DNA of 64,000 nucleotides from Streptococcus sanguinis SK355 (GTDB taxonomy: Bacteria > Bacillota > Bacilli > Lactobacillales > Streptococcaceae). The notes below the pieces were generated by a model. The model ran no database searches, was not told the DNA's origin, and saw only the letters and a list, made by a program, of their open reading frames with translations. The first letter of the stretch is position 1, and every line of letters begins with the position of its first letter. Both the position numbers and the translations under genes were made by a program. Positions 10,477 through 20,162 of this stretch are shown here, piece after piece. Location: contig NZ_GL890993.1 in the NCBI RefSeq assembly GCF_000212855.1, positions 112,536-176,535 of the forward strand, given 5' to 3'.

Positions 10477-11247
10477 CTAGGCTTCTTCGGTATAGGTGAA
10501 GCCCAATTCTTCAGCCAATTTGGCATAGCCTTCTTTCTCCAAACGGACTGCCAATTCTGGACCGCCAGAAAGAACGACTTTACCATCCATCATGACATGA
10601 ACCACATCTGGAGTGATATAGTTGAGCAGGCGTTGGTAGTGGGTGATAATCATAGCACCAAAGCCTTCACCGCGCATAGCATTAACTCCCTTAGAAACAA
10701 CCTTAAGAGCATCGATATCCAGACCTGAGTCAATCTCATCCAAGAGCGCAAAAGTCGGCTCTAGCATGAGCAACTGTAGAATTTCATTGCGCTTCTTTTC
10801 ACCACCGGAGAAACCTTCATTAAGGTAGCGCTCAGCCATTTCTTCTTTCATGTTGAGCAGTTCCATCTTTTCATCCAGCTTCATGATAAAGTCACGGACA
10901 GAGATTTTTTCCTCGTCTTCCTTGCCAGCATTCATAGCTGCTCTCAAGAATTCGGCATTAGTAATACCAGGAATTTCACTAGGGTACTGCATAGCAAGGA
11001 AGAGCCCCATGCGAGCACGCTCGTCTACTTCCAACTCTAAGATATTGACTCCATCAAAAAGAACCTCCCCTTGAGTCACTTCGTAGTTAGGATTGCCCAT
11101 GATAGCCGCAGACAAGGTGGACTTCCCCGTTCCATTTGGGCCCATAATAGCTGCAACCTCTCCTGTTTTCAGAGTGAGATTCACCCCTTTGAGAATTTTT
11201 TTTCCTTCGATTTCAACATGAAGATCTTTGATTTCTAAGACAGACAT
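10477..11247 (-). CDS. sufC: Fe-S assembly ATPase SufC
   Basis: 256-aa ABC-type ATPase that powers the SufBCD scaffold. It contains Walker A GPNGTGKST, signature FSGGEKKRNE and Walker B FALLDEIDSGLD, the last being diagnostic for SufC. The start MSVLEIKDL is chosen over an upstream in-frame reading (from 11283) because a GAAAGGAAAAAG ribosome binding region lies just before it and because SufC proteins begin this way. It is the first gene of the suf operon. Confidence 0.97.
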   Translation of the reverse strand: MSVLEIKDLHVEIEGKKILKGVNLTLKTGEVAAIMGPNGTGKSTLSAAIMGNPNYEVTQGEVLFDGVNILELEVDERARMGLFLAMQYPSEIPGITNAEFLRAAMNAGKEDEEKISVRDFIMKLDEKMELLNMKEEMAERYLNEGFSGGEKKRNEILQLLMLEPTFALLDEIDSGLDIDALKVVSKGVNAMRGEGFGAMIITHYQRLLNYITPDVVHVMMDGKVVLSGGPELAVRLEKEGYAKLAEELGFTYTEEA

Positions 11248-11286
11248 TTCTTTTTCCTTTCTTTGCTTAGCTGATTTACACACTTT

Positions 11287-11292
11287 AGTATA
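11287..11292 (-). promoter_or_regulatory. Probable suf operon promoter (extended -10)
   Basis: Minus-strand TGG-TATACT forms an extended -10 about 40 bases before sufC. Its -35 region would fall in the tagO terminator and shows no TTG-type hexamer, so the call rests on the extended -10 and the position. Confidence 0.45.
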
Positions 11293-11294
11293 CC

Positions 11295-11318
11295 AAAAAA
11301 AAGCCTAAAAGGCTTTTA
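11295..11318 (-). terminator. Terminator after tagO
   Basis: AAAAGCCT/AGGCTTTT hairpin followed by T residues on the minus strand, between tagO and sufC. Confidence 0.8.
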
Positions 11319-11336
11319 TTTTGTTTAGAGCTATTC

Positions 11337-12503
11337 TTATTTATTCCTCTTTTGGCGCCATTTCCGTCGAACTTCCTCTCGGTAGGAGGAGTTCCCAATA
11401 AAGCGGAGAATATTGAGCAAAGGAGTACGATTAGGCCCCAAAACTCCGACCAGCTCAGCAAAGAGCTCAACACCCAGAAGTAAGCCAATCATCAAGAGCA
11501 CACCACCAATCCGACTGGAAACATTCAACAAGAGAGAAATCATGGCAAAGACCAGCGAAATCCCATAGATAACCAGTACTGTTCCTCGGTGAGTCAATCC
11601 CAAGGACAAGAGTCTGTGATGGAGATGGTGCTTGTCAGGCGTGTAGAATTTCTGGCCAGACAGAGTACGGCGGATAATCGCCAGAAAAGTATCCGTAATC
11701 GGCACCCCTAAGATAATCATAGGAGTCACCACCGCAACAGCCGTCGCATTTTTCAGCCCTTGCAAGGACAGAACAGCAATCATAAAGCCGATGAAAAGGG
11801 CCCCCGTATCACCAAGATAGATGATAGCTGGGTGGTAATTGTAAGGGAAAAAACCCGCAATTGACAAGACCAAGACGAAAATAGTCAGGGTCAGAAAGAG
11901 ATTGTGTTGGGGCAAAAAGAAATAAGAAACAATCCCCATCGTCACCAAGGAGATAATGGATACCCCGCTCACTAGACCATCCAAACCGTCAATCAAATTA
12001 ACCGCATTAGTGATAGAAATAATCCACACCACTGTCAAAATATAGGACAGCCAAGGCTCAAAATGCAGGAAAGGTCCGCCAAAAGGAATCTTAAAATCAT
12101 CCAATCGGAAATCTGTCAGCCACCAGATTAGGCTGGCTGCTAGAACAATTCCACCCATTTTCAGCAGGGGCGACAGCTCTTTGATATCATCGACCAGCCC
12201 TGTAAAGGCAATAATCAAACCACCTAGTACAACCGGCCAAACATAATCAAAATAGGTCTGTCCAAAAAAATCTACAGCAACAATCTGCGGCATCAAGAGC
12301 AGAGTAGAAATAGAAAAGGCCGCTACAATCGCCAGCCCGCCACTGCTAGGCATGGGCTTTTTATTGATGCGGCGAGCATTGGGATAATCTACCGCACCAA
12401 TCTTAAAGGCTAAGAGCCGAACCAAGGGTGTCAGAATCACCCCGATAAAAAAAGTTCCCAGCAATACCAAGATAAACTTTAATGGAAAAGTAATCATAGG
12501 CAT
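11337..12503 (-). CDS. tagO: Undecaprenyl-phosphate N-acetylglucosamine-1-phosphate transferase (TagO/RgpG type)
   Basis: 388-aa polytopic membrane enzyme of the MraY/WecA family. It transfers GlcNAc-1-phosphate to undecaprenyl phosphate, the first step of teichoic acid or rhamnose-polysaccharide synthesis. Diagnostic motifs are visible: DDI near residue 105, NAVNLIDGLDGL (catalytic aspartates) near 160-175, and the HHLHHRL histidine loop near residue 290. About ten membrane segments are evident. It overlaps the end of mecA by 10 bp and is co-transcribed with it, the usual arrangement in streptococci. The exact polymer it primes cannot be told from the sequence. Confidence 0.93.
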   Translation of the reverse strand: MPMITFPLKFILVLLGTFFIGVILTPLVRLLAFKIGAVDYPNARRINKKPMPSSGGLAIVAAFSISTLLLMPQIVAVDFFGQTYFDYVWPVVLGGLIIAFTGLVDDIKELSPLLKMGGIVLAASLIWWLTDFRLDDFKIPFGGPFLHFEPWLSYILTVVWIISITNAVNLIDGLDGLVSGVSIISLVTMGIVSYFFLPQHNLFLTLTIFVLVLSIAGFFPYNYHPAIIYLGDTGALFIGFMIAVLSLQGLKNATAVAVVTPMIILGVPITDTFLAIIRRTLSGQKFYTPDKHHLHHRLLSLGLTHRGTVLVIYGISLVFAMISLLLNVSSRIGGVLLMIGLLLGVELFAELVGVLGPNRTPLLNILRFIGNSSYREEVRRKWRQKRNK

Positions 12504-13246
12504 TCAACCTTCTGCAGGCCGGAGACAGCATCTGTCACCAAAAGCAGATGACCGTGCTCCTGCAGCACTGCCCGAGTGATATCTGAATCATCTGCGAATT
12601 CACGCATCTTGGCCAAGAGCCAAGCAGGATAACGCTCCGGAAAGCCCTCAACATCCACCAAAATCGTCAAATAATAAGCTGAATCATACTTATAAAGCTC
12701 TGATAAATCAATCTTATAGTCCACCGTCTGAGCAAAGGCCGCAGCAGCCTTAATATCTTCAAAACGCAGGATATAGTAAATATAGCGCTCTGCATTTTCC
12801 GCCGACTGCTCATCAGCCGCCTCCTGAGAATGCTGCTCCCCTTCCTCTGCTTCTGCTGTTTCCAAAGATTGGACTGCTTCTATGTCTTCCTTACTCTTTT
12901 CAAAAATGCTCTTTTCCAATGTCTTGAGGAATTCATCTGGAGACATATGAGATAACTCATCCATGTCTGGCAGATCTGCCAAATCCTCAAAACTCAGATT
13001 CTTATCCAATTTAGACTTGGTAACAAAAACATCTACCTTGTCTGGCTTAGGCGTCACACGGAAACTCAGCATGCCGCTGTCCAAAAAATTATCCGGCATT
13101 TCCAACTCATCTAAGATGGTGTAGAAAAATTCTTCCGTTTTTTCTTGGGGGACCAAGAAATCGGCCATTTCCATGCCGCGCTCTTCCAAATCTTCCAGCT
13201 GAATCGTGATTTTTATGGTCGAATCACTAATCTGTTTCATTTCCAT
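12494..13246 (-). CDS. mecA: Adaptor protein MecA
   Basis: 250-aa adaptor that delivers substrates to the ClpC/ClpP protease; in streptococci it controls the competence sigma factor ComX. The N-terminal substrate-binding region (MEMKQISDSTIKI) and the C-terminal Clp-binding domain (YILRFEDIKAAAAFAQ...) match the family. Between them is a long acidic Glu/Gln-rich linker (about residues 105-150), as in other streptococci. It has its own promoter and heads the mecA-tagO unit. Confidence 0.96.
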   Translation of the reverse strand: MEMKQISDSTIKITIQLEDLEERGMEMADFLVPQEKTEEFFYTILDELEMPDNFLDSGMLSFRVTPKPDKVDVFVTKSKLDKNLSFEDLADLPDMDELSHMSPDEFLKTLEKSIFEKSKEDIEAVQSLETAEAEEGEQHSQEAADEQSAENAERYIYYILRFEDIKAAAAFAQTVDYKIDLSELYKYDSAYYLTILVDVEGFPERYPAWLLAKMREFADDSDITRAVLQEHGHLLLVTDAVSGLQKVECL

Positions 13247-13276
13247 ATCTCTACCTCATACACTTCTAGTCCTACT

Positions 13277-13305
13277 ATTATACTAAAAAATCCCCCGTAT
13301 TTCAA
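13277..13305 (-). promoter_or_regulatory. mecA promoter
   Basis: Minus-strand -35 TTGAAA (13300-13305), 17-bp spacer, -10 TATAAT (13277-13282). Confidence 0.75.
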
Positions 13306-13361
13306 AAAATAGCTAGTATTGGTCTGAAAATGGAAGTTGTTGGAAAGAAAAGATTCCTTAC

Positions 13362-13394
13362 AAGAAAAAAGCTCTCAGAAAATTCCGAGAGCTC
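13362..13394 (-). terminator. Terminator after uppP
   Basis: GAGCTCTC/GAGAGC hairpin followed by TTTTTTCTT on the minus strand. Confidence 0.8.
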
Positions 13395-13441
13395 ATTATT
13401 CACTACATGAGATAGTCAGAGAAACATTAAAATTACCTCTT

Positions 13442-14284
13442 TTATCCCATCAAGGCTTTGATTGCTGCATAAAGCAGAAGCACACCGCCCAGGCCAATCC
13501 GATATTTCCCAAAAATTGTAAAGTCATGCTTTTTGACATAGTCTGTCAGGAAACGAATCACGACTAGACTGACACCGAAGGCCACCCCCATGGCAACTAA
13601 GAGTAAGAAAATTTGCCCAAATCCCAGACTGTTCCCATTCTTGATAAACTTAAGAATTTTCCAGCCACTAGCGCCAAACATAATGGGAATCCCCAGATAG
13701 AAAGTGAATTCTGTCACGACAGAACGACTAACACCATTCAAGAGACCGCCGACAATGGTGGCACCAGAACGGCTAGTCCCAGGAAAGAGAGCTAGAACCT
13801 GAAAGAGACCAATCTGCAAGGCAGTCTTGTAAGGCAAATAGGCTAAATCCGTCACAGCAGGCTCCTCATGCTCGCGCCTTTCCAGATAGATAAAAGCTGC
13901 GCCATAGACAATCAGCATCACTGACACAGAGACTAGATTGTAGAAGTGCGCTTCAAACCAATCATCCAAAAATAAGCCGATAACAGCAGCCGGCAAGGCT
14001 GCCACGACCACCTTGGCCCAAAGCTGCCAAGTCTTTTGAACCTGACGTGCTGACTTGCCTGATTTAAAAGGATTGAGCTTGTCAAAATAGATGACGACAA
14101 CCGCTAAAATTGCTCCCAGCTGGATAACGACATTAAACATTTCCATAAAGGCTGGACTTTGATTTTTATACTGGATAAAATCTTGAATCAAAATCAGATG
14201 CCCTGTACTGGAAATCGGCAGCCATTCTGTGATTCCTTCGATGATTCCGTAAATAATAGAGATGAAAATTTCAATGATAAACAT
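13442..14284 (-). CDS. uppP: Undecaprenyl-diphosphatase UppP (BacA)
   Basis: 280-aa polytopic membrane phosphatase that recycles the lipid carrier undecaprenyl pyrophosphate, giving bacitracin tolerance. The two signature regions are present: [15 protein letters not shown] near residue 20 and [10 protein letters not shown] near residue 165. The start MFIIEIF is chosen because CAGGAG lies 7 bases upstream; the reading frame stays open to 14314 without a ribosome binding site. It stands as a single gene between two terminators or promoters, with a TATAAT at 14354-14359. Confidence 0.95.
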   Translation of the reverse strand: MFIIEIFISIIYGIIEGITEWLPISSTGHLILIQDFIQYKNQSPAFMEMFNVVIQLGAILAVVVIYFDKLNPFKSGKSARQVQKTWQLWAKVVVAALPAAVIGLFLDDWFEAHFYNLVSVSVMLIVYGAAFIYLERREHEEPAVTDLAYLPYKTALQIGLFQVLALFPGTSRSGATIVGGLLNGVSRSVVTEFTFYLGIPIMFGASGWKILKFIKNGNSLGFGQIFLLLVAMGVAFGVSLVVIRFLTDYVKKHDFTIFGKYRIGLGGVLLLYAAIKALMG

Positions 14285-14423
14285 AGAATACTCCTGAAAC
14301 AAGGGTTTACTCAAGGAAAGTCACAGTTAAATTCCCAAAGAGTATTAGGTTTTATTATATCACAATTTCAAGGCTAGGAAAAGCCAGTACTAAGACTTTT
14401 CCGGCTAGGAGGGAGTTTATCTA

Positions 14424-16325
14424 TTAGAAAGCTCCACCGCCTCCGCCGCCTCCGCCGCCAGAGAACCCACCACCTGAACTACCGCCAGATGAGACAGAGA
14501 AATTGCTAGCTGTAGTGGCTACATGACCATAGTTTGAGAAGCTGTGCATACTGCTATAGAAGGCATAGTGCAGGTTAGCCTGAACATAGCTGTCCATAGA
14601 TGGATTTTCCAAGTGAATCTGACGCAGAGCCATGACACGGCTGACACGATCTGCATAACCAAAGAGGGTCGCATAGACCAAGAGACGGTTCCACAGGATA
14701 ATGCCTTCGATTTCTGTATTGTCCAGATGGGCAATATCTCGCAGCATATTGGAAAAACTTCGCCACAGATAGAAGTCGTGCGCGCCTTCGTCATTCAGGA
14801 CGCCATCTCGCCAATAAAGCTGTGCCTTACTAGCAAAAATCAAAATCAAGACAAGACTCACCAGCGCCAAAGGAATATAATACCAGATAAAGCCGCCAAA
14901 AGAAGCCATATAGATAAAGAAAATAGCGATAGACAGTACCAAACCAGCACTAGCTAGAATAATGGCAGTAATCAGCAATCTCTTTTCCTGAACTTTAAGA
15001 GGCCGGTAGTGACCAAAGAGACCCAAACGCTTACCTTCAGAGCGCACTTCTTTAGATAAGGAGCGCAAACTGTTAGTAAATAAGGACTTGATGTTACTAC
15101 CAATGTTACGGATATAGGACTCATCCGCAGAAGACTTGTGCTTATAAATATCTTCTGAAATTTGATAGGCTGAAAAGAGATCTTTCACCCTAGCCTGGGA
15201 TTGCTTGTTAAAAGCCATGCCCAGAAAACGTCTCTCAAAGTCTGCCAGACCATCATAAGTCGCTATTTGCAGAACAGGATTTTCAGCATCCCCCTGCAGG
15301 AGGAGATTGCCCCTATCCAGCAAGTCTAACAAAGTCGCCTGAACCATGTTTTCAAAGTTCAGCACTGCCTTGCCGCCCCTAGTCGGGTCGACATCCTCCA
15401 TGTCTACCGCGTAAATATTTTCCGCTAAGACAAGAGGAGCCAAGTCCTGAGGAGCCTCATATAGACGGGCATTCTTGGGATAAGACTGCTTAGGCTTGAT
15501 CTTCTGGGCAAAGACAAAATAAAGAATGGCCGCTGCAAGGATGGCACATAGGAGCAGCAAGGGTATATAAATTTCTCCTAGCTGCCGGTAAAAGACCGTC
15601 ATGCGGGCAATCTTTTCTTCTTGAGCTTTAAAGGTTGGCAAGTAGTCGCTCTCGTCTTCATTCTGAGACACAAGAGAGACCGCTTGTCGATCCCAATAGC
15701 CGTGGAGCTCGACATTATCGCCCGAGCCAATTCCATTGATTTTGACCAGATAGTCGGTTCCATTCTTATCCACGAAAGGCTGAGTACCAAAGTAGCCACT
15801 ATGAGCAAAAAGATCGCTCTTATCTGGATTGCTCAAGCCAGAAACTGTCAAGACGACCTCACCTATCCCCTGGTCCCAATCGCTGATAGGAGTCCAGTTG
15901 AGCTCAGCAATATCCCTGTGAAGAAAAAGGAGATTTCTCAGCTGCCAGGTTACAGTGACAACAACTCTGTCACCGTCGGATCCTGAATTATAGATTTTGA
16001 CTTCATAGCCATCTCCCAAGTCTTTGACTTGGGGGTTAAAGTCCATATCTGGCTCACCATTCGTCAGAACCGAGACCGTCGGATTCCCATCAATGGCAAA
16101 GCCATTGGGCATTTTCCCAGCCGATCCTAGCGAAACAATTTGACCGTTATAGTCGTCATTAAACTTGTAGGTTACTTTTTCTGTATAGGTAGCTGTATTG
16201 TCCTCACGCAAGGCCAGATCGCCTTGATAGGATTCAATATCATAGTCAACAGCCGAGACAACCCGACCAAAACAAAGGCAGGAAAATAAAACCAACAGAA
16301 GATAAAAATATCGTTTCATACTCAA
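14424..16325 (-). CDS. DUF2207-type membrane protein with glycine-rich tail
   Basis: 633 aa. An N-terminal signal peptide (cut near VVSAVDY) is followed by an extracellular DUF2207-like beta domain of about 220 residues. A membrane segment lies near residue 245, a cytoplasmic region spans about 270-440, and two close membrane helices follow near 450-500. A C-terminal domain ends in a pure Gly/Ser tail finishing GGGAF. Such glycine-rich C-termini are typical of the family, so this is not a frameshift artefact. The function is unknown. It is a single gene facing away from the divergent amino-acid transporter. Confidence 0.85.
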   Translation of the reverse strand: MSMKRYFYLLLVLFSCLCFGRVVSAVDYDIESYQGDLALREDNTATYTEKVTYKFNDDYNGQIVSLGSAGKMPNGFAIDGNPTVSVLTNGEPDMDFNPQVKDLGDGYEVKIYNSGSDGDRVVVTVTWQLRNLLFLHRDIAELNWTPISDWDQGIGEVVLTVSGLSNPDKSDLFAHSGYFGTQPFVDKNGTDYLVKINGIGSGDNVELHGYWDRQAVSLVSQNEDESDYLPTFKAQEEKIARMTVFYRQLGEIYIPLLLLCAILAAAILYFVFAQKIKPKQSYPKNARLYEAPQDLAPLVLAENIYAVDMEDVDPTRGGKAVLNFENMVQATLLDLLDRGNLLLQGDAENPVLQIATYDGLADFERRFLGMAFNKQSQARVKDLFSAYQISEDIYKHKSSADESYIRNIGSNIKSLFTNSLRSLSKEVRSEGKRLGLFGHYRPLKVQEKRLLITAIILASAGLVLSIAIFFIYMASFGGFIWYYIPLALVSLVLILIFASKAQLYWRDGVLNDEGAHDFYLWRSFSNMLRDIAHLDNTEIEGIILWNRLLVYATLFGYADRVSRVMALRQIHLENPSMDSYVQANLHYAFYSSMHSFSNYGHVATTASNFSVSSGGSSGGGFSGGGGGGGGGAF

Positions 16326-16450
16326 CCTCTCTTTACAGATATTTTGTTCTATTATATCATTTTTATCAAGTAAGGGCTTACTAGGATTGAAAAGAACGGT
16401 AATTTTCGATAGAATAGGAAGAACTATTATTAGATAAGCAGGAGAAACCC

Positions 16451-18016
16451 ATGAAGAAATTATTACTCACTTTATTTACAGCCCTCCTGGTCACCTTAGG
16501 AACGGTCCATGTTATTCAGGCCGATGACTATCTGAGAATCGGTATGGAGGCAGCCTACGCTCCTTTCAACTGGACTCAGGATGATGATTCCAACGGTGCT
16601 GTAAAAATCGAAGGCACCAACCAATATGCCAACGGATACGATGTGCAGATTGCCAAAAAAATTGCACAAGAGATGGGCAAGGAACCTCTGGTTGTCAAGA
16701 CTTCTTGGAATGGTTTAATTCCTGCTCTGACCTCTGGCAAGATTGATATGATTATTGCTGGTATGAGTCCGACTGCCGAGCGGAAAAAGGAAATCGCCTT
16801 TTCCAACAGTTACTACACCAGCGAGCCAGTTCTCCTAGTTCGTAAAGATGGAAAATATGCATCCGCTAAGACTCTAGAAGACTTCAAAGACGCTAAAATC
16901 ACCTCCCAGCAAGGAGTTTACCTCTACAATCTCATTGACCAGCTACCTGGCGCCAAAAAAGAAACAGCTATGGGCGATTTTGCCCAGATGCGTCAAGCCC
17001 TGGAATCTGGAGTTATTGATGGCTATATCTCTGAGCAGCCAGAAGCCTTGACTGCTGAGACTGCCAATTCCAACTTCAAAATGATTCAGTTTGAGAAAGG
17101 CTTTGAAGTTGGCGAAGAGGATGCTTCCATTGCCATTGGGATGCGCAAGGATGACGACCGTATCGAGCAGGCCAATGCAGCTATCGCTAAGATTACCACC
17201 AATGACCAAGTCAAGCTAATGGATGAGATGATTCAGAAACAGCCTGTCGACACGGATAGTGAAGCATCTAACGAATCATTCTTCAGTCAAGTTGCTAAGA
17301 TCCTGGCTGAAAACTGGCCGCAATTCCTACGCGGAGCTGGTTTGACTCTACTCATTTCGATTACAGGGACCATCGCAGGTCTCATCATCGGACTGCTGAT
17401 TGGCGTTTTTCGGACGGCACCAGCTTCTAAGAATAAACTCTTAGCATCACTGCAAAAAATCTTCGGCTGGTTCTTAAATGTTTATATTGAGATTTTCCGC
17501 GGAACTCCAATGATTGTTCAGTCCATGGTTATCTACTACGGAACTGCCCAGGCTTTCGGAATCTCTATCGACCGGACTATCGCTGCCATTTTCATCGTCT
17601 CCATCAATACGGGAGCTTATATGAGCGAGATTGTCCGCGGTGGTATTTTTGCCGTTGATAAGGGGCAATTCGAGGCCGCAACAGCACTGGGTATGACCCA
17701 TGGCCAGACCATGCGCAAGATTGTACTGCCTCAGGTTGTCCGCAATATTCTGCCCGCAACTGGTAACGAATTTGTCATCAACATCAAGGATACATCCGTG
17801 TTGAACGTTATCTCGGTAGTTGAGCTTTATTTCTCTGGAAATACTATCGCTACCCAGACCTACCAATACTTCCAAACCTTTACCATTATCGCTGTAATCT
17901 ACTTTGTCCTGACATTCAGCGTGACACGCATCCTGCGCTATGTTGAAAAACGCTTCGACACAGACAACTACACGACAGGGGCCAATCAAATGCAGACAGG
18001 AGAAGTGAAATCATGA
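16451..18016 (+). CDS. Amino-acid ABC transporter, fused substrate-binding protein and permease
   Basis: 521 aa combining two functions in one chain. Residues 1-24 are a signal peptide. Residues about 25-265 form a family 3 periplasmic-type binding domain ([30 protein letters not shown]). Residues about 290-500 form a HisM/GlnP-type permease with five or so membrane helices and the [21 protein letters not shown] coupling loop. This GlnPH architecture is common in lactic acid bacteria and imports polar amino acids such as glutamine. The substrate is not determinable here. Its stop overlaps the start of the ATPase gene by 4 bp. Confidence 0.94.
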   Translation: MKKLLLTLFTALLVTLGTVHVIQADDYLRIGMEAAYAPFNWTQDDDSNGAVKIEGTNQYANGYDVQIAKKIAQEMGKEPLVVKTSWNGLIPALTSGKIDMIIAGMSPTAERKKEIAFSNSYYTSEPVLLVRKDGKYASAKTLEDFKDAKITSQQGVYLYNLIDQLPGAKKETAMGDFAQMRQALESGVIDGYISEQPEALTAETANSNFKMIQFEKGFEVGEEDASIAIGMRKDDDRIEQANAAIAKITTNDQVKLMDEMIQKQPVDTDSEASNESFFSQVAKILAENWPQFLRGAGLTLLISITGTIAGLIIGLLIGVFRTAPASKNKLLASLQKIFGWFLNVYIEIFRGTPMIVQSMVIYYGTAQAFGISIDRTIAAIFIVSINTGAYMSEIVRGGIFAVDKGQFEAATALGMTHGQTMRKIVLPQVVRNILPATGNEFVINIKDTSVLNVISVVELYFSGNTIATQTYQYFQTFTIIAVIYFVLTFSVTRILRYVEKRFDTDNYTTGANQMQTGEVKS

Positions 18017-18753
18017 CAGAAACCATTTTAGAAATTAAAAACCTCAAAAAGTCCTACGGTGAAAACCAAGTCCTCAAGAACATCTCCCTCACCGTTCATA
18101 AAGGAGAAGTGATTTCCATCATCGGCAGCTCCGGCAGCGGAAAATCAACCTTCCTGCGCTCTATTAATCTTTTGGAGACACCAACTGGCGGTCAGATTTT
18201 CTATCGCGGTAAGAATGTCTTGGACGAGAATTATGACTTGACCCATTACCGTGAAAAGCTGGGCATGGTCTTTCAGTCTTTCAATCTCTTTGAAAATCTT
18301 AATGTTCTGGAAAATACCATCGTCGCTCAGACAACAGTTCTGAAAAAAGAACGGTCAGAAGCCGAAAAAATTGCCAAAGAAAACCTCAACAAGGTTGGAA
18401 TGGGCGAGCAATACTGGCAAGCCAAGCCTAAGCAACTCTCAGGCGGTCAGAAACAGCGGGTCGCTATTGCCCGCGCCCTCTCCATGAATCCTGATGCTAT
18501 CCTCTTTGACGAGCCGACTTCAGCTCTCGACCCTGAAATGGTTGGTGAAGTTCTGAAAATTATGAAAGAACTGGCTCAGGAAGGGCTGACAATGATTGTT
18601 GTAACCCACGAAATGGAATTTGCCCGTGATGTCTCTAGCCGTGTTATCTTTATGGACAAGGGCGTTATCGCTGAAGCTGGCAGCCCGCAGGATATCTTCA
18701 CCAATCCCAAAGAAGAAAGAACCAAAGAATTCCTGCAACGCTTCCTCAGCTAA
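18013..18753 (+). CDS. Amino-acid ABC transporter ATP-binding protein
   Basis: 246-aa GlnQ-type ATPase energising the fused binding-permease protein encoded immediately upstream. Walker [10 protein letters not shown], signature [15 protein letters not shown], Walker [15 protein letters not shown] and the H-loop VVTHEM are all intact. The 4-bp overlap with the upstream gene indicates a two-gene operon ending at the strong terminator near 18800. Confidence 0.95.
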   Translation: MTETILEIKNLKKSYGENQVLKNISLTVHKGEVISIIGSSGSGKSTFLRSINLLETPTGGQIFYRGKNVLDENYDLTHYREKLGMVFQSFNLFENLNVLENTIVAQTTVLKKERSEAEKIAKENLNKVGMGEQYWQAKPKQLSGGQKQRVAIARALSMNPDAILFDEPTSALDPEMVGEVLKIMKELAQEGLTMIVVTHEMEFARDVSSRVIFMDKGVIAEAGSPQDIFTNPKEERTKEFLQRFLS

Positions 18754-18774
18754 ATTACTTCTATTTTCAAAAGC

Positions 18775-18815
18775 AAAAAAGGAATCTGGAACTAAGTCCA
18801 GATTCCTTTTTTTAT
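18775..18815. terminator. Bidirectional terminator
   Basis: AAAAAAGGAATCTGGA / TCCAGATTCCTTTTTT perfect hairpin with A and T runs on the two sides. It can serve both the ABC transporter operon and the convergent small gene ending at 18850. Confidence 0.85.
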
Positions 18816-18849
18816 TTAATGAGCAATATCAGTTGCACGATTTTGAAGT

Positions 18850-19065
18850 TTAGTCTTCAAATTTTTCATGGTTTTTGTCGTAGAAATCAATCAAGCCAAG
18901 AGCTGTTTCAAAAGAGATATTTTTCACTTTTGCACGTCCTTGAGCAAGAGCAATGATAGACATTTCACGTGCATTTGTTTCTTTACTAATACGGTAACCG
19001 GTGATCTTCTTATCACGTACCCAACTAACAACAGATTCTACTTTCTCGAAATTAGATTTAGCCAT
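18850..19065 (-). CDS. Small conserved protein, possibly helix-turn-helix
   Basis: 71 aa, unrecognised by name. The segment ITGYRISKETNAREMSIIALAQGRAKV resembles a helix-turn-helix of the lambda-repressor type, so it may bind DNA; this is a weak inference. It has a strong consensus promoter, an own ribosome binding site and a terminator, so it is very likely a real monocistronic gene. Confidence 0.75.
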   Translation of the reverse strand: MAKSNFEKVESVVSWVRDKKITGYRISKETNAREMSIIALAQGRAKVKNISFETALGLIDFYDKNHEKFED

Positions 19066-19098
19066 TTCTTACTCCTCTCTATTCTAGCTACATCAACT

Positions 19099-19127
19099 AC
19101 TATAATTGTTTTTATACAGTTTGTCAA
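19099..19127 (-). promoter_or_regulatory. Promoter of the small 71-aa protein gene
   Basis: Minus-strand consensus -35 TTGACA (19122-19127), 17-bp spacer, -10 TATAGT (19099-19104). Confidence 0.75.
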
Positions 19128-19173
19128 CTTAAACAAACCAAATTCGAACAAATTAAATAATTCTGAATTTTCT

Positions 19174-20067
19174 TTACTTAGCTTTGAGGGCTGAAAGTAT
19201 CTGAGTCCGAATACTTTCGACTCCTTCTGGATTAGCCGGAAGGAAGATGGTATTATTACCCGAACTATCTGCAAAATTATTCAGAGTATCCAGGTACTGG
19301 TTGGTCAAAAGAATAGACATAATCTGCTCTTCTGTCAACTCAATATTGGCCCCCTTCAATTCCTTGATAGAGTCTGCCAAACCATCCACAATGGCCTTCC
19401 GCTGCTCGGCAATACCAACCCCATGCAGGCGGTCTTTCTCAGCTTCTGCAGAGGCAGCTGTCACAATCTTAATCTTGTCGGCCTCTGCCAATTCCTGAGC
19501 AGCCACGCGCTTACGCTGGGCCGCATTGATTTCGTTCATAGACTGTTTAACTTCAGCGTCCGGTTCAACCTTGGTAATCAAGGTTTTGACAATAATGTAA
19601 CCATAGGTCGACATTTCTTCAGCCACTTGTTTTTGGACTTCTAGGGCAATTTCGTCCTTCTTTTCAAAGAGCTCATCCAAGGTCAGTTTTGGAACGGAGG
19701 AACGAAGGGCATCTTCGATATAGGACTTAATCTGTGCTTCAGGACGCATAAGCTTGTAATAAGCGTCAATCACGTTGTTTTCATTTACACGATATTGAGT
19801 CGCAACATTCATGGTTACAAACACGTTATCCTGTGTCTTAGTCTCAACGATAATCTCGCTCTGCAGCAAACGCAGCTGAACGCGAGCCGCTATCTTGTCA
19901 ATCCCTAAAGGAAGACGGAAATTGATACCGCTGCTGCTGGTTTTGTGATAGCGTCCAAAACGCTCAATGATTGCCACAGATTGCTGACGAACCACATAGA
20001 CTGCACTAAGCATCAAGAATACAAAGATTATAATCAATATGATAAAGAAAAATGGAATAAAAAACAT
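19174..20067 (-). CDS. SPFH/Band 7 (stomatin-like) membrane protein
   Basis: 297 aa. One N-terminal membrane helix (MFFIPFFFIILIIIFVFLML) is followed by a Band 7 domain (VVRQQSVAIIERFGRYHKTSSSG...) and an Ala/Glu-rich coiled coil. Stomatin-like proteins organise membrane microdomains and modulate membrane proteases. The start is placed at 20067 because AAGGAGG lies directly upstream; the frame stays open to 20106. It stands alone, without a partner NfeD-type gene next to it. Confidence 0.9.
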   Translation of the reverse strand: MFFIPFFFIILIIIFVFLMLSAVYVVRQQSVAIIERFGRYHKTSSSGINFRLPLGIDKIAARVQLRLLQSEIIVETKTQDNVFVTMNVATQYRVNENNVIDAYYKLMRPEAQIKSYIEDALRSSVPKLTLDELFEKKDEIALEVQKQVAEEMSTYGYIIVKTLITKVEPDAEVKQSMNEINAAQRKRVAAQELAEADKIKIVTAASAEAEKDRLHGVGIAEQRKAIVDGLADSIKELKGANIELTEEQIMSILLTNQYLDTLNNFADSSGNNTIFLPANPEGVESIRTQILSALKAK

Positions 20068-20162
20068 GTTCAAGCCTCCTTGATTCACTATAGTATATTC
20101 TAACATATTTAATTTGCAGTTTCAAACGAAAGCATACAAATTAGGCTAAAATATCTTTAGAA

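Noticed and set aside
14424-14480. Pure glycine tail as a sign of frameshift in the DUF2207 gene
   Set aside because: Gly/Ser-rich C-termini ending this way are normal for the family.
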